A model generated the notes under the pieces. It was not told the origin of the DNA and did not search any database. It saw nothing but the letters and a program-made list of their open reading frames with translations. A stretch of 64,000 nucleotides of DNA, taken from assembly GCA_022575985.1 (NCBI GenBank), contig JAKSXM010000272.1, positions 22,812,501-22,876,500 on the forward strand, in the 5' to 3' direction. Both the position numbers and the translations under genes were made by a program. Positions within the stretch are counted from its first letter, which is position 1. Each line of letters opens with the position of its first letter. Positions 20,980 to 32,754 of this stretch are shown here, one piece after another. The stretch is from Anagrus nilaparvatae (Eukaryota; Arthropoda; Insecta; Hymenoptera; Mymaridae).

Positions 20980-21540
20980 ATCAATAACAAAATATTCTTA
21001 ATGGTCTATTTTAACTAGTAAAAACGATAATTCTAGACATTAGTACTTTCATAGAAAAAAATTAAGTACTACATCCCAAAAGAAAAAAAATATTGCTATT
21101 AATTTTATTTTTTTACGTAAAACATTTTGAAAAAAAAAATTTCAAAAAATTAAGTGACAGATCCAAAAAATTGACTATAAAAAATATTGACTATATAAAA
21201 TATTATAATTATAATTATAACTATAAAAAATATTTTTAAAATTAGTACTCCCACAGAAAAATATGAGGTACTACTTTCAAAAAAGAAAAAAATGTCTGTT
21301 TTTTTTTTATAGTAAAGTATTTTGACAAAAAAAAGTTCAAAAAATTAAGTGTCAGATTGGAGATATCGAATAATAACCATATTTTCAGATAATGGTACTT
21401 TCATAGGAAAAAATGAGGTACTACATTCAAAGAGAAAAAAAAATATTGCTGTTTTTTTAATTTTTTTATGTAAAAAATTTGAAGAAAAATATTATCTGAT
21501 TCGAGATATTTAGTAAGAACCATATTTTCAGGTATTACTA
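20980..21540. repeat. ~165-bp dispersed repeat, three inverted-orientation units
   Basis: Units with ACTTTCATAGAAAAAAATTA, GTACTACAT, an A/G-rich run, TTCAAAAAATTAAGTG and GAGATAT motifs occur at about 20.98, 21.24 and 21.40 kb. They are reverse complements of the units at 7.98-8.56 kb. Confidence 0.6.
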
Positions 21541-21943
21541 ATTAAATGAGCAAAAAATCTCATATGATATCTCATATATATCGTATCAGTAGCTTTTAAG
21601 CGTTTTGAGGCAATTTGGAATAATAAAGAGAAAGGTTAACGGTAATTAATATATTCGATACGATCAAAAATTATGATTTAAGCTGGAAAATGAATAAAAA
21701 TGTATATCTGTAAGAAGATTTATTTTTTTAATTTAAATATTTACTTTTTTATATTGTTTTACAGCATGTGTGTTTTTATTTAAAAATTATGAAACCACAG
21801 TTTGAGGGTTTGCCCCCTAGTCATTTTAAATAACATCTAATCGTTTAAAAATGTTTAAAATTTACCCTTAATTTAGGGGATGATATCACAATGTTATAAT
21901 AAAAAAGTTTACGCATATCGATTAAGGAATAGTATATTTTTAT

Positions 21944-22150
21944 CCTAGGCCGCAAAAACAACGAATGTCCCAGATTACAGTTTTCCATCCTCGGCTTCGC
22001 CTCGGATTGCAATTTACGTGCGATCTGGGACATTATTTTTTTGCGGCCGAGGCCAAAACATAATTTTTCCTCGTCAGTGGCTAGAAAACACGTATTTTCG
22101 AATCGCGCTGCGGCCAGGAAATACGTGCTTTCTGGCCACTGACAAGAAAA
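21944..22150. repeat. GC-rich double-hairpin element (copy 2)
   Basis: Stem TGTCCCAGATTACAG / GTGCGATCTGGGACA around CCTCGGCTTCGCCTCGG, closed outside by GGCCGCAAAAA/TTTTTTGCGGCC. A second hairpin follows: CTCGTCAGTGGC.AGAAA ... CTTTCTGGCCACTGACAAG around CGCGCTGCGGCC. The order of hairpins differs from copy 48123-48327. Stem differences between the copies are compensated on the opposite arm. Confidence 0.85.
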
Positions 22151-22484
22151 ACAATTTACAAAATTAATAACATTCAGATTAGTATTATGGTTTTAATAAC
22201 ATAAATTTTTTATTTTTTTCTCTTACATAGTATATACATTAATGAAAAAATGGTTATTTCAATCATTAATTTGAAAACAAAAATAAAAACTTCTTGAAAC
22301 CTAAATTATCCAAATGAATAAAATTTTAAATAATAACAATGTTTTTATTATCTAAAACCAATCGAATGACTCAAATGAAAAAAAAAAATTAAAATTAACA
22401 GTTATATTTATATAAAATAAGTATAATTATTATAATTATTTTATTTTATAATACGCTTTACTAAATTATTAAAATCTTTTTTAA

Positions 22485-22920
22485 GGTGTTAGGATAGTAA
22501 AAATTTATGATAACAGAAATGAATGAAACTTATAAAATATAAAGATAAAGTCTTTAAAAAATGAAATAAACTTTCTTTTACAACTTTGGTTGCCTAATTA
22601 TTATTTAATCAAGAAAAAGGTGTAGGTAATTTAACATTACTCTTATGGAAAATCATCTTTGGAGCTTTTGAAAAGTATGATTGCGATAACACAGATTAAT
22701 GAAACTTAAATATATGGTAAATAAAAGCTCAAAGATTATATTTCCAATTTGTTTTACTTGTTTCATTGCATAATTATTAAATAATTAAATAAAAAGTATG
22801 TAAATAACCTAGTATTATTATTATACTAATACATATACGATTTTACATATGTATGTAGCGTCGATAATTCAGAAATCGAAAAAAAATACCAACAAAATGG
22901 CGTATTACTATCCTAACACC
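22485..22920. mobile_element. 436-bp piggyBac-type MITE with TTAA duplication
   Basis: Perfect 15-bp terminal inverted repeats, GGTGTTAGGATAGTA at 22485 and TACTATCCTAACACC ending 22920, with TTAA immediately outside both ends (22481-22484 and 22921-22924). The interior is AT-rich with no coding capacity. TTAA target duplication is the piggyBac hallmark; the transposase family is inferred from that alone. Confidence 0.88.
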
Positions 22921-22924
22921 TTAA

Positions 22925-23485
22925 TATTATAAATTATAATATTCAAAAATTTGGAATCAACATTTAAAATAGATTTAGAAAATTATATAATTATAAAGAT
23001 TTAAACACAATAGATTACAATTATTTAGTTAGTAATATTTTTCTTTTTTTTAAATTTAATTAAGCTTAAGTATTATAATTATGAATTCACTTAGTTCTTA
23101 AGCATACAATGAATATGGGTTGGGAATAGCGCTGACATACGCATCATCATCAATTTTTACTATAACACAGATTGTTTCTATGTCAGAAGTATGTATTTGG
23201 CCTCATTTTCTATATCTGTAGCTTTTTGCATGTAACAGCTGAGATTTGTTACATCATCATTACAAGTATAACAAAATTACAAATAGTGTGTTCTTCTAAT
23301 GTTTCACTATTTGTAATGAATTTTAACAAACGTACAATATGCTTATCTTTTAATGTAGGAAAAGAATTGTCCGTTCGCGTTTACCTGATTGTTTTTAAAG
23401 AATACAAATATTCATTTCTGACTATTTTCATGCAAGCATTTACATTTTCTTTAAATGAAATGATTCCTGTTTTTTGTATTTGCTT
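22925..23485. other. no gene seen
   Basis: AT-rich spacer. The plus-strand open frame at 23172-23492 has no family features. It may overlie the decayed 3' part of the minus-strand CACTA relic next door. Confidence 0.35.
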
Positions 23486-23489
23486 GGAG

Positions 23490-25255
23490 TAGAAGTCGTA
23501 TATTAAGGCATACTGTGCGACAGTTCATTACAATACTTTAGGACTGATTGAGGACATGAAACTTCTAAACGTCTTTCCAATTCTAATGTAAACTGTGACA
23601 TATTTAAATATCGTAGAATTTGCAAACAGACTCCGTTGGCTGAATGAATGGCTCTGAGTATAAATCTGTTGGCAGTTTCAAAAGGGAAGCAGGAATGGGC
23701 CCATAAAGGGCCCCAATACAATACGCTTGTAGCTAAATGGGTTAGTTAATGAATATTACTTTTCATTGCGTAAATGGAAAATATATTTTCGGTCTGCATT
23801 ACAAATTCTAGCAAATTATCGCTACATTCTTTTATTTCTTTGTAACTAACATTAATTTTCGACCAAGTATAAATACTGTTGATTAAAAGTGCCCAATATT
23901 CTGCTATTCCAGGTGCTGCAAAAATTTTGAAAAGTGGTAAACTGTAATAAAATAAAAAACTTTCCCACTACCTAGCTTTCTATAATTTTCTCTCATCAAT
24001 AGAACGTGTCAGACGTACCAGCTGGTTAGAAATTTGGATATTTTTAATAATTTCATCCATTTTTTCTATCGTGGTTGGTGTCGTCATATACAATATTTTG
24101 TCTATTATATTCTTGCCTACACCAAGTAAACAATTATGCATGTAGCCAGGTACAAAACCTCACACAATACTAAAAAATAATTAATTTCTTAATGGACTTG
24201 CACTCAGTACTCCAGTTTTCGTTTTTTTTTCCGTATTTGCAACTTCCTCCATTTCTTTTCTTGTTTTGTTTTCATCTTTCTCTTGAAATTTAGAAGTATA
24301 TCTCCTAACATCAATTTTTTCTCGTAGTATTGTGCACCAGCTGCAGCCACCCTCTCCCATAAAATGTTCAGTCCCTTGTGATGGTGATCATGCTGGAATA
24401 TCTACACAGCAAGTTAACCCGTAAATTTTTATACTACGACTTTCTCCTCTTATGCAGCAAGCAAAACCTTTGTTTGACATTTTGTCATTAAATAAATCAA
24501 CAAAAGGTTTTAAGAACGCCGAAAGATTTGGCTTGCCTTTTCCAAACCATAATCCACATACTGCTAAATTTCTAAACCTGGAAACTACAGGTATCTCATT
24601 TATCATGAGATAAATGGGCCATACGCTAGCATTTGAAGAATCATATGGTTCAGCACCATCAGTCTTGAAAATACAACTTGCATACGCTTTTTTTTTGATT
24701 TTCTGGCAAATTATTTACAAATTCTCGATATTTAATTCCGTCATAAATATCAGAAAATTGACCATTTTTATATTTTCTGTTGTTTACGGTATCATCATAA
24801 TATTCATTGTATCTGTTTATTATATTTTTTATGCTCTCAATTGGTTCTATTATTAAGAAAAAATGATTAAAAGATGGACTTGAAAGATCAACGGTAGATT
24901 TGCATAATTCACATACTCTATTTTTACTAAAACTTTCTATTTTACCCAAGTAATCCCAGCATTCTGGACAGACAGCATGAAATTCGACTGATTGTTTACC
25001 ATTGTAATTTTCATTTAATAAATAATGTGTTTCAGGTAATATATCTTCCGAAAAAAATTGATTAACCAGCATTAGATTCTTTTTAAATTAAAAGCACCAG
25101 ATAATCAATATTTTAATACCATTAAAAGAACGTCTGCAGGACTCTTATCTGGTTTTGCAGTTATTGTTTTAAGGCTTTGATTTTTCGGCAATGTCTTATA
25201 ATTAATTATTAAATCTAATAATTTTCTAAGATGTAGGGCAAAAAAACTTGAAAAA
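23490..25255 (-). pseudogene. CACTA/EnSpm-type transposase relic
   Basis: Pieces of one protein follow in order on the minus strand in changing frames: KPDKSPADVLLMVLK (about 25150), then LPETHYLLNEN and a CxxC pair (VCPECWDYLGK, RVCELCKS), then TDGAEPYDSSNASVWPIYLM followed by INEIP, and AVCGLWFGKGKPNLSAFLKP. After a gap with stops comes GFVPGYMHNCLLGVGK, and finally LYWGPLWAHSCFPFETANRF. These are hallmark phrases of the animal CACTA/EnSpm transposase: the TDG.P..kSs...WPi, LWFG..KP.M..FLKPF and L W.HS.FpFE..Ng words. Frameshifts near 24650 and stops near 24390, 24190 and 23760 show it is dead. It extends about 1.75 kb. Terminal CACTA repeats were not found. Confidence 0.8.
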
Positions 25256-25810
25256 ATGAATTTTTAACTTTACAAGGGATTCTTTTAGGGCAAGAAAAAG
25301 TAATTTTCGGTGGAAAGTATACCATTTTTGAACCCAACATATTTTCTGATTTTCCAATATGGCGTACCGAAAAACTTGATAAAATGAACTTTTAACTATA
25401 CAAGGGGGGGTTTTTAGGGGAAGAAAAAAGAATTTTTAGTAAGTTTGCGACTTTTTAAAATTTACTAGATGAATAAAAATAAAATTTGGCACATATACAC
25501 ATTTAAATATTACTTGAAAGGATAACTTACCAAATGTATTTTGCAGACATCATTTTAATCATCACTTGTATAATATGCATATTGCCATGCATAATTCTAA
25601 TACTGAAAAATAAAAACAAAGAAATTACGTTCTTTACATAAATTAAAAAAAAATATTAATAATTTTTATACTTATCTGAATCAAAATTTTGTTTATTTAA
25701 CTATATCCACAAAATAATTTAAAATAAACCAGAAAAAAATAATAACAAATTTATAAACACAGCCATTAACCTAGCTAGCAGCGGACTAATCAGACTAACC
25801 CTAACTACTA
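25256..25810. other. no gene; short internal direct repeat
   Basis: A block ACTTGAAAAAATGAA...AACTTTACAAGGG...TTTTAGGGCAAGAAAAAG at about 25250 recurs in modified form at about 25375 (ACTTGATAAAATGAA...AACTATACAAGGGG...TTTTAGGGGAAGAAAAA). The remainder is AT-rich with nothing recognisable. Confidence 0.5.
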
Positions 25811-25816
25811 CTTTTA

Positions 25817-25925
25817 TATTCTTGTACCAAATACTGAAAAGCATCGATTCTTTCATTAAAAAATTATTTTCAGTTTCAAATATGATGCGCAAAAAACATC
25901 CCGAGGTGGAAAAAACGACGTTAAG
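25817..25925. repeat. solo arm end of the 58.7-59.4 kb palindrome family
   Basis: TTCTTGTACCAAATACTGAA ... GATTCTTTCATTAAAAA ... CGCAAAAAACATCCCGAGGT matches the outer part of the right arm of the palindrome 58653-59379, without the opposite arm. Confidence 0.8.
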
Positions 25926-25959
25926 TCCTTAAGACAAAAAAAATAATTTAATGCTCCTA

Positions 25960-26127
25960 AAATCCTTAGTATTCTATACCCCTTTATCGAAATTATTTAA
26001 AATCTCTAAATCAAAATTATTCTAAGTCCTGAAACTCAAATTATTCTAAGTCCGTTTACCCCCCCTCCACACCTCGCTAAATGAAATGCTTGAAATACCT
26101 CCTTGCCTATAAACATGTTTCATGTTA
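25960..26127 (+). mobile_element. minisatellite-bearing repeat element, partial copy
   Basis: Has the degenerate AAATTATTCTAAGTCC units, a C-run and the right end CCTATAAACATGTTTCATGT. The left end is missing. A further fragment with the same units lies at 26580-26650. Confidence 0.65.
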
Positions 26128-26189
26128 AAAATGCTCTTCACCAGGAATAACTTATCTTTCTTGCGAGTCATAACAAAATTTTGCTCCAA

Positions 26190-26480
26190 GTACGTTTTTC
26201 AGGTCACTGATCTCGAATTTTAGGGTCTTGCATGTGAAAAATTCTTTTGAACATTGAAACATCACCCTTAAAATGAGTTTTATTGCTAATTTAAGGGCGT
26301 TTAACCCATTTTCCATGCAAAGGACCTCTAAATTAAAAATAAGCACCACCAAAAATCTGTGCAATGGGCTAAATCTCGTTACAGTTTATGAATATATAAG
26401 AAAATTAGATAAATTTGGCCTGAGCTAAACATTGATTTTCAAAATCAACGATCCAAAAATACCTTTAGTAGACCTTTTTT
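26190..26480. repeat. diverged inverted units of the 1.1-kb palindrome family
   Basis: TTTTTCAGGTCACTGATCTCG with ATTTTAGGGTC near 26200 and CAACGATCCAAAAATACC near 26440 are the facing ends. Between them ACCCTTAAAATGAGTTTT / AATTTAAGGGCGTTT resembles the inner blocks of 10588-11699. Confidence 0.5.
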
Positions 26481-26655
26481 CATTTAAGTTGAAAAAAGCC
26501 CCCTTGTTCACTTCTCCCCCCGAAGTATTTTATTTTACTGGAGTATAAAAATAATTTTTAAAATAATTCAAATAATTTTTAAATCATTCAGTTCCTAAAT
26601 CGAAATTATATTAAATCCCAAAACTCGAATTATTTTAAGTCCAATTACACATGCC

Positions 26656-27480
26656 CTTGTCACCTCGATTACTGGACGTGTCGGAGAACCTTGAACTTTA
26701 AATGTTATTTGTTAATATATTTAAGCCTAATTATTTTACGTATTTTCTGTATAATCAGTTTAAATTCTCTTTTTTAACGGCGTCCACTATTGGAAAATGT
26801 GTCGTAAAATTGATTTTTACTTGGATAGGACTAAGTAAAAATCTAACACTGCATGTATTATGCGGGATATTTTAAACTCCGCGTAAATTTTAATCTTCAT
26901 AAAAATATCTTTTTCGAATGACTTCTTAACAATATGCATAGTTACTGTTACGATGAGCAATGTCTTTTTTAGGATAGGAATAGGAATGTAGGATACTCGC
27001 CATTCAATAATTTTATTTATTACTTATTATATTATTGTAATAACTGATGCCTTTTTATGAATATATTTGGGCATTTTATTTTTTTTCACCAATTTAGATT
27101 AAAATACCGATTATTTTGTAAATAATATGAATTTTTAACAACAAATTTTTCACTTTTATGTAATTTTTATTACTTTTCAAAAAATATAATAATAATAAAA
27201 AAATAATATAACGTACCCTATATACTTTTTTTGGAATATCAATTTTCGACTAATCAACAAAACATGTATTTTAATTTTTATCAATAAAAAAATTAATTTA
27301 AATTTAGGTTATGTATATGTTTTTCTGCAATAAATAAACATTACTAATACTATGAATAATTATACATAAATACACATCGATTATTATGAGTCGGTATTAG
27401 TAGCCAATCAAAACGCTTTTATTGCGATAACAATGGTCAACAATGTACATAGCAACAACTCCTTTTTAGAATAGGATTTA
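26656..27480. other. intergenic, no gene seen
   Basis: AT-rich sequence with scattered ordinary composition; no open frame, repeat or RNA signal recognised. Confidence 0.4.
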
Positions 27481-27485
27481 TATAA

Positions 27486-27797
27486 AAAGCAAGAATCCTA
27501 CAGCATTATCCAAAATCATAATCCTCCAGCATTATCCAAAATGATAGTCCTCCATCATTATGCTGAGCTAAAAAACCTTCAGCATTATCCAGAATCATAG
27601 GCCTCCAGCATTATGCTAAGTTAAGTCCTCCAGCATTATCCAGAATAATAGTCCTCCATGATTATGCTCAGCCAAATCCTTTAAAATTATCTAGAATCAT
27701 AGTCATCCAGCATTATGCTGAGCTAAATCATCCAACATTATCCAGAATCATAGTCCTCTAGCATTAAGCTGAGCTAAATCCTCCAGCATTATCTCTT
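27486..27797 (+). repeat. minisatellite with alternating ~25-bp half units
   Basis: Repeats of CCTCCAGCATTATCCAGAAT plus CATAGT alternate with CCTCCAGCATTATGCTGAGC plus TAAAT, giving a higher-order unit of about 50 bp, six or so times. The first repeats are more diverged. Confidence 0.9.
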
Positions 27798-28599
27798 TTT
27801 CCTCCCCTTTTAATACAGTACTGTTTTCTAAGGTTCTAGATTCAAAAATTATATTATGGCAGTTGTTTTTCGGTTTTTAAAAATACTTAAATTTGTAACT
27901 ATTTTAATTTCAATGGTCTCTAAATAAATCTAAGAACAATTTTTGATAAAAATGAGGTTAGTAAATTTTCCAGAGAAATCTAAATCAATACAGAATAATC
28001 ATTTGACGATGGAAAAATACGAAAAATTTCATACCGAACCCAGTCAAGTCGGTTTTTTCAAAATCCCAGAGTTTCTTCTATATCCCTTAGGTTAATTACT
28101 CATATATAATATATTAAAATCTCAATATTGACTATTTAATTATTTTCAAAATTTCATATTAAATACGTGCGAAATTTGGTACTGATTATTGCTAAAGTAA
28201 TTGCTCAATCAATTTAATTCGTAATTGTAATTTCTTATCCAAACATATAATATAAAAATAATATCATTATTTTTTTAATGAAATACCCAAATGTCATTCA
28301 AGTCTTGCACATAGTGCATTAATTATCATTCTTTTTCCCTCTCAATCAACTTTATAATACAAAGATAGTAGTCCCCTCTCTCAAGAATTATATTTCCTGT
28401 GTTCCGCTATAGTAGTAATACACAAGGAAAACATTACATGTACCTCACCTGTCCTCCACCTGCCTCCCCACCCTTTAATTATATTCAGTAGTAAAGGTAC
28501 TTCTTCCTTTTTATTTCTGCATTATTACATATTAACGCGTGCCTAAGTTATCCTTATAATAATAAAAAAACCCCTTTTTGCGGCAGGTCGACCGAGACT

Positions 28600-29207
28600 G
28601 TTTCACTTTTTTTTTTTTAAATAAAAGTTGAGAACGAGTCAAGTATTTAAGATATACCTTATGTTGTAATATTCTGTTTATATTGTTCTTTTTTTTTTTG
28701 TTATCCTATCTTTTACCAAGTGAAGCGTATTCACACAAGTTGTAATTTTTTTTACCACGTTAGTTGACTTTTTGGTTTCATTGGTGACTTGTCTTGTCTC
28801 TACGTAACATAACATATTTGTTTAAATAGTGTGTCTATATACCTTAGAATTATAGTGTCTAATTTTGCCAAATATAAAATTGCAGTTATCTGTTGATGAT
28901 ATAATAATTACAGATTGTGATATCTGCAAAACGTGAAATTATATGTGCAGCAATATTAAAAGTGAAATACATCATATTTCAAACAGATTTATATATATAA
29001 GTGCAAGTGTATTAATTTTGTTATTTAAGTGCATAATCCATAATTAAACACCTCCACATATTTTTTTTTGCGTGTACAAGTGAATTATAGTGCATACATA
29101 AGTTAGTATTGAGTATATTGAAAAAGCACGTGTTTATATATCATTTTCAAAAGATGCTGCAACAAAGAAGAGATTATCTTGAGAATACAGCTGATGTATT
29201 TTCTACT
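28600..29207 (+). CDS. candidate first coding exon with long 5' UTR
   Basis: An ATG at 29154 opens 18 codons (MLQQRRDYLENTADVFST) that end exactly at a consensus donor, ACT|GTAAGTAATG at 29208. The 600 bases before it are less repeat-laden than the surroundings, suggesting a 5' UTR, but no promoter element was fixed. No later exon was found in the window. If real, the first intron spans many kilobases to the right. The peptide was not recognised. Confidence is low because a short open frame before GTAAGT can arise by chance. Confidence 0.35.
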
Positions 29208-30073
29208 GTAAGTAATGATTAGATTAGTAATGACATAAATTATTATTTTATTAAATTTATTGATTTATTGATTGTGTAATTAAATATATTATTGATTGCA
29301 ATTTTTTTAACTTGGTTTTTTGCAATACAACATGTTAATTATGTATTTTTTTTGTTTTAAGTTACTCAATTGAAAATTAGTGGTTTGCAAAAAAGTTATA
29401 TCCTATATTTAAGGCTTATTATGGTGTATGGAAATGAAAATAAAAGTTTTGCTGTCAAAAATTTGTATATGAATTATGTTTTTTTAAATAGAGGATATTT
29501 ATCAATTTTTATATTCTTGGCTAATATGTTATTTATTATTTATGATAAATAATTTTTTTAGTTCAAGGGTTGCTTACAAAAAATTTGTATAAAAGGATGT
29601 TTTTATTATTTTTAAAATTTTCATGTTTTTAGAAAATCTTATGAAAGTTCAGTTTATTCATTGATAGACTTAAGAAAATTAAGGTCTCTTGAAACTTTTC
29701 CCTGAATTCGGGGCCGAAATACCTTCTTTAAATAATTGAAAAAAATGTTAATACTAAATTTTTTTGATAGTACATTGTCCCAAATATAGTTTCTGAACTG
29801 GTTTTTTTATAACAATTTTTTAATGAAATGTTTCTCGCAAGTGAAATGATTTCCAAAGGTTATAAAAGGTTCATCATAAAAAAAATATTGTATTTAATAA
29901 CTTAATAAGGTGGCCAGCACTTTTTACTTTTCACAAAAGCGTAACGAACTTGAGAGATCCATAACTTGCCTTGCATATCCATCCAAAAACTTGCATGGTC
30001 CATGAACTTCATTTTGAGTTCTATAAATTGGAAACCCTATGTAAAACACTCTATCTTGATATCTAAATTACTA
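29208..30073. other. no gene seen
   Basis: AT-rich; would be intron if the 29154 exon is real. The short open frame at 29370-29552 has no features. Confidence 0.4.
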
Positions 30074-30588
30074 AACTGAAAAAAAAATCCGTTTGCAGCA
30101 AACAGAATTCCACTTTCCATTAGCAGAATTTTCCATTTTGCCGCCAGTGGTTTGTTCTACTAATTGCAAGGAATTTCACTTGGGGCTGCCGGATTTTTTT
30201 GTTCATGCTCAGGGATTTTCTAAAATCATCTAGTAAATTCTTGTGGGTGCCCACTAAAGCTCCGTAAGGTAGCAGCGACTTGTGGTAGCGACAACTGAAA
30301 CAAATGATAAATAAAAATAAACATGTATATTTTATGTATATAGTTGGTACCACTGATTTGCGGCTGCCAACAATGTAAAAAAAATTTTCCCGCCCATTTA
30401 GAATATGTGCGCAGCGGTACAATAAGCCAAAAAAAAATTTTTTTTGGAATAAAGAATAATTTTTTTTAGTTTTCTTTATGTTTCAAGTAATTTGCAAGAG
30501 TTTTAGGATAAGAAAATTCCGTTAGCTAAAAGTGAAATTCCGCTAACCACAAGCGGAATATACCGTCAAGTGGATTTTTATTTCAGTG
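30074..30588. mobile_element. 515-bp MITE of the CACTGAAAAAA family
   Basis: Left end AACTGAAAAAAAAATCCGTT (one change from the family consensus) and right end AAGTGGATTTTTATTTCAGTG, with TA outside both ends. It contains sub-terminal CCGCTAACCACAAGCGG-type stems and has an AT-rich interior longer than that of the copy at 14153. Confidence 0.75.
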
Positions 30589-32717
30589 TAGATAACATTT
30601 AAAAGTCAAGATAGAAAATTAAGGTTTAATTATTAAATAAGGAAAAAAAAATATTTTTTTAAAATTCGCGTATACCGAAATTTACTTCAAAAATTTGCAA
30701 GACTCCTAACTTATCATTTTCCGACAAATAATTTCCAAAAATTTCCATTCCCTTTTCGGCAAAACCTCATTTCCACTAAAAACCACCCCACACAACATTT
30801 TTCTCAGGTATAGGTAAAAACATAATAAAAAATTACTTTCCATTAATTCCATAATTAATTCCTTACAATTAATGAATTATGATTAGCCATATAATTACAT
30901 TCGCGTAACGATCTCTAATATAATCATCTATAAAAATACAACATCAAACAAGATTTCAAACACCTATAAAAAACCTCATAAATAAAAGTCTTAAATATAA
31001 TCTCAATTATTAATATACACGTTACAAGTCATATCAAATGCATTTTAATAGAAAAAAAATACTTTATATAGCGAGAAATAGTTTCTGCAAAAAAAAACCG
31101 TTAAATAAACTTAAATTGTTTATATTTATAATATATTATGATAATGTTGATTATAATTCCGTTTCTTGAAAATCACGCATCTTGTAGAGTATTATTATAA
31201 AAATTTATGCACTTTTACAGCTATAGAAATTTTTTTTTTTTCTTAGATGCGAATCGTATGTGTGTGTGTGTATTAATTAAAAGAAAATATATATCATCTA
31301 ATTATTATATTATGCGAATGTTTTTTACTTTTATTTAGATAAACAAACTCACTCATTGTTTTGTAAAAAAATATTACTTTTTTTTTGTGTGCGTAAATAA
31401 ATTAATTTAAATTAAATTTACGCGCGCTTTTATTTATGCACTTGTTATTTTTTTAAAGAATTTGAATTATTTCTTTATTATTATTTGACTGACATTTATT
31501 TTTTATTTATTAAACTTCCACTCTTTTTTTTTTTAACAATCAATTTAAGCGTTTGGTTTGCAAAAATAAAAATCAGATTTGTAACATTCGAATTATAATC
31601 GTATTAGTTAATATATGTGATTGAACAGTGTGTATTTAATACGTCGGTTATATTTCTTTTGATCTTGTTCTATAAAATATATATAAAAAAAAATTGATTT
31701 AATTTTTGATGCATATAAATATTTTTATTATTTAAAAATGTCTATATGAATGTTTTTTTAAGAAAGAACGCTCTTTTTATGGGTATTTTAAATTGAAAAA
31801 TTTTTTTTATTTATGATAATTAATTCAAAATATATATATATAGGAACCTTTTTATTTTATTTGAATTCTTGATGTGTGTTTTTGAATTTGTTAAATTTAG
31901 GGATAGAAGCACGATAGAAGTAAGAAATTTTATGCAAACAAAATTTTGCATCAAGATTTTGAAGATATTTGATTTTTTGATAAATTAAGTGAAATTAGTG
32001 AAAGAAAAGGCGAATTAAAATATCGGTGGCAAGGTCTAATGATTCAATTTTGTGCAAAAATTAGGGATTATTCAAATATTAGCTGTCAACTCCAGAGGGT
32101 GGGAAAAGTTGTTACAAAATATTAGCGTTCATGATAAAAGCATTAAAGGAAAATTTAATTTATATCACAATACGTAAAATAATATTTTGATGACCCCAGA
32201 TAAAAGGCCAAAATGTCTAATTGTTATTCAAAGGCAATGGAGGATACCCTCCATGAACGTCATTAGAGATTGAAAAGAATTTCCCCAAAGTATTACTTAT
32301 TGGGAAAATTTGACCTCTAGCCTTGTAGCCCTGGGGTACCCCCGGGGAGGTGCTAAAGCAAACAATATCAGAGTTGTGGGTGTATAATTAAATAAGTAAT
32401 AAATATATATAATACTTCCCTCTCATCAGATATTTATTAATGCTTTGAGAAATAAAAAGATACAATATTAGTTCATGGGGAGAAAGTAAGTATTTTTTGC
32501 CCTAGAATCACACATGCACTGAGAAAAAATGTAGAGGAAAATGTACATTTGCAACTGGAAGATTTTACTATTAATTTTAGTAAAGTTATCCGAAGAATTG
32601 AAAATTGTACATTTTACTATAATTAAGGGTAATTTTTCTTGAGTAAAATTTTCTACAAAATATTATTATACTCTCACTCTCTCACATGTGTATAACTTTT
32701 TTTTTTTTTTTTTTAAT

Positions 32718-32754
<37 letters not shown>

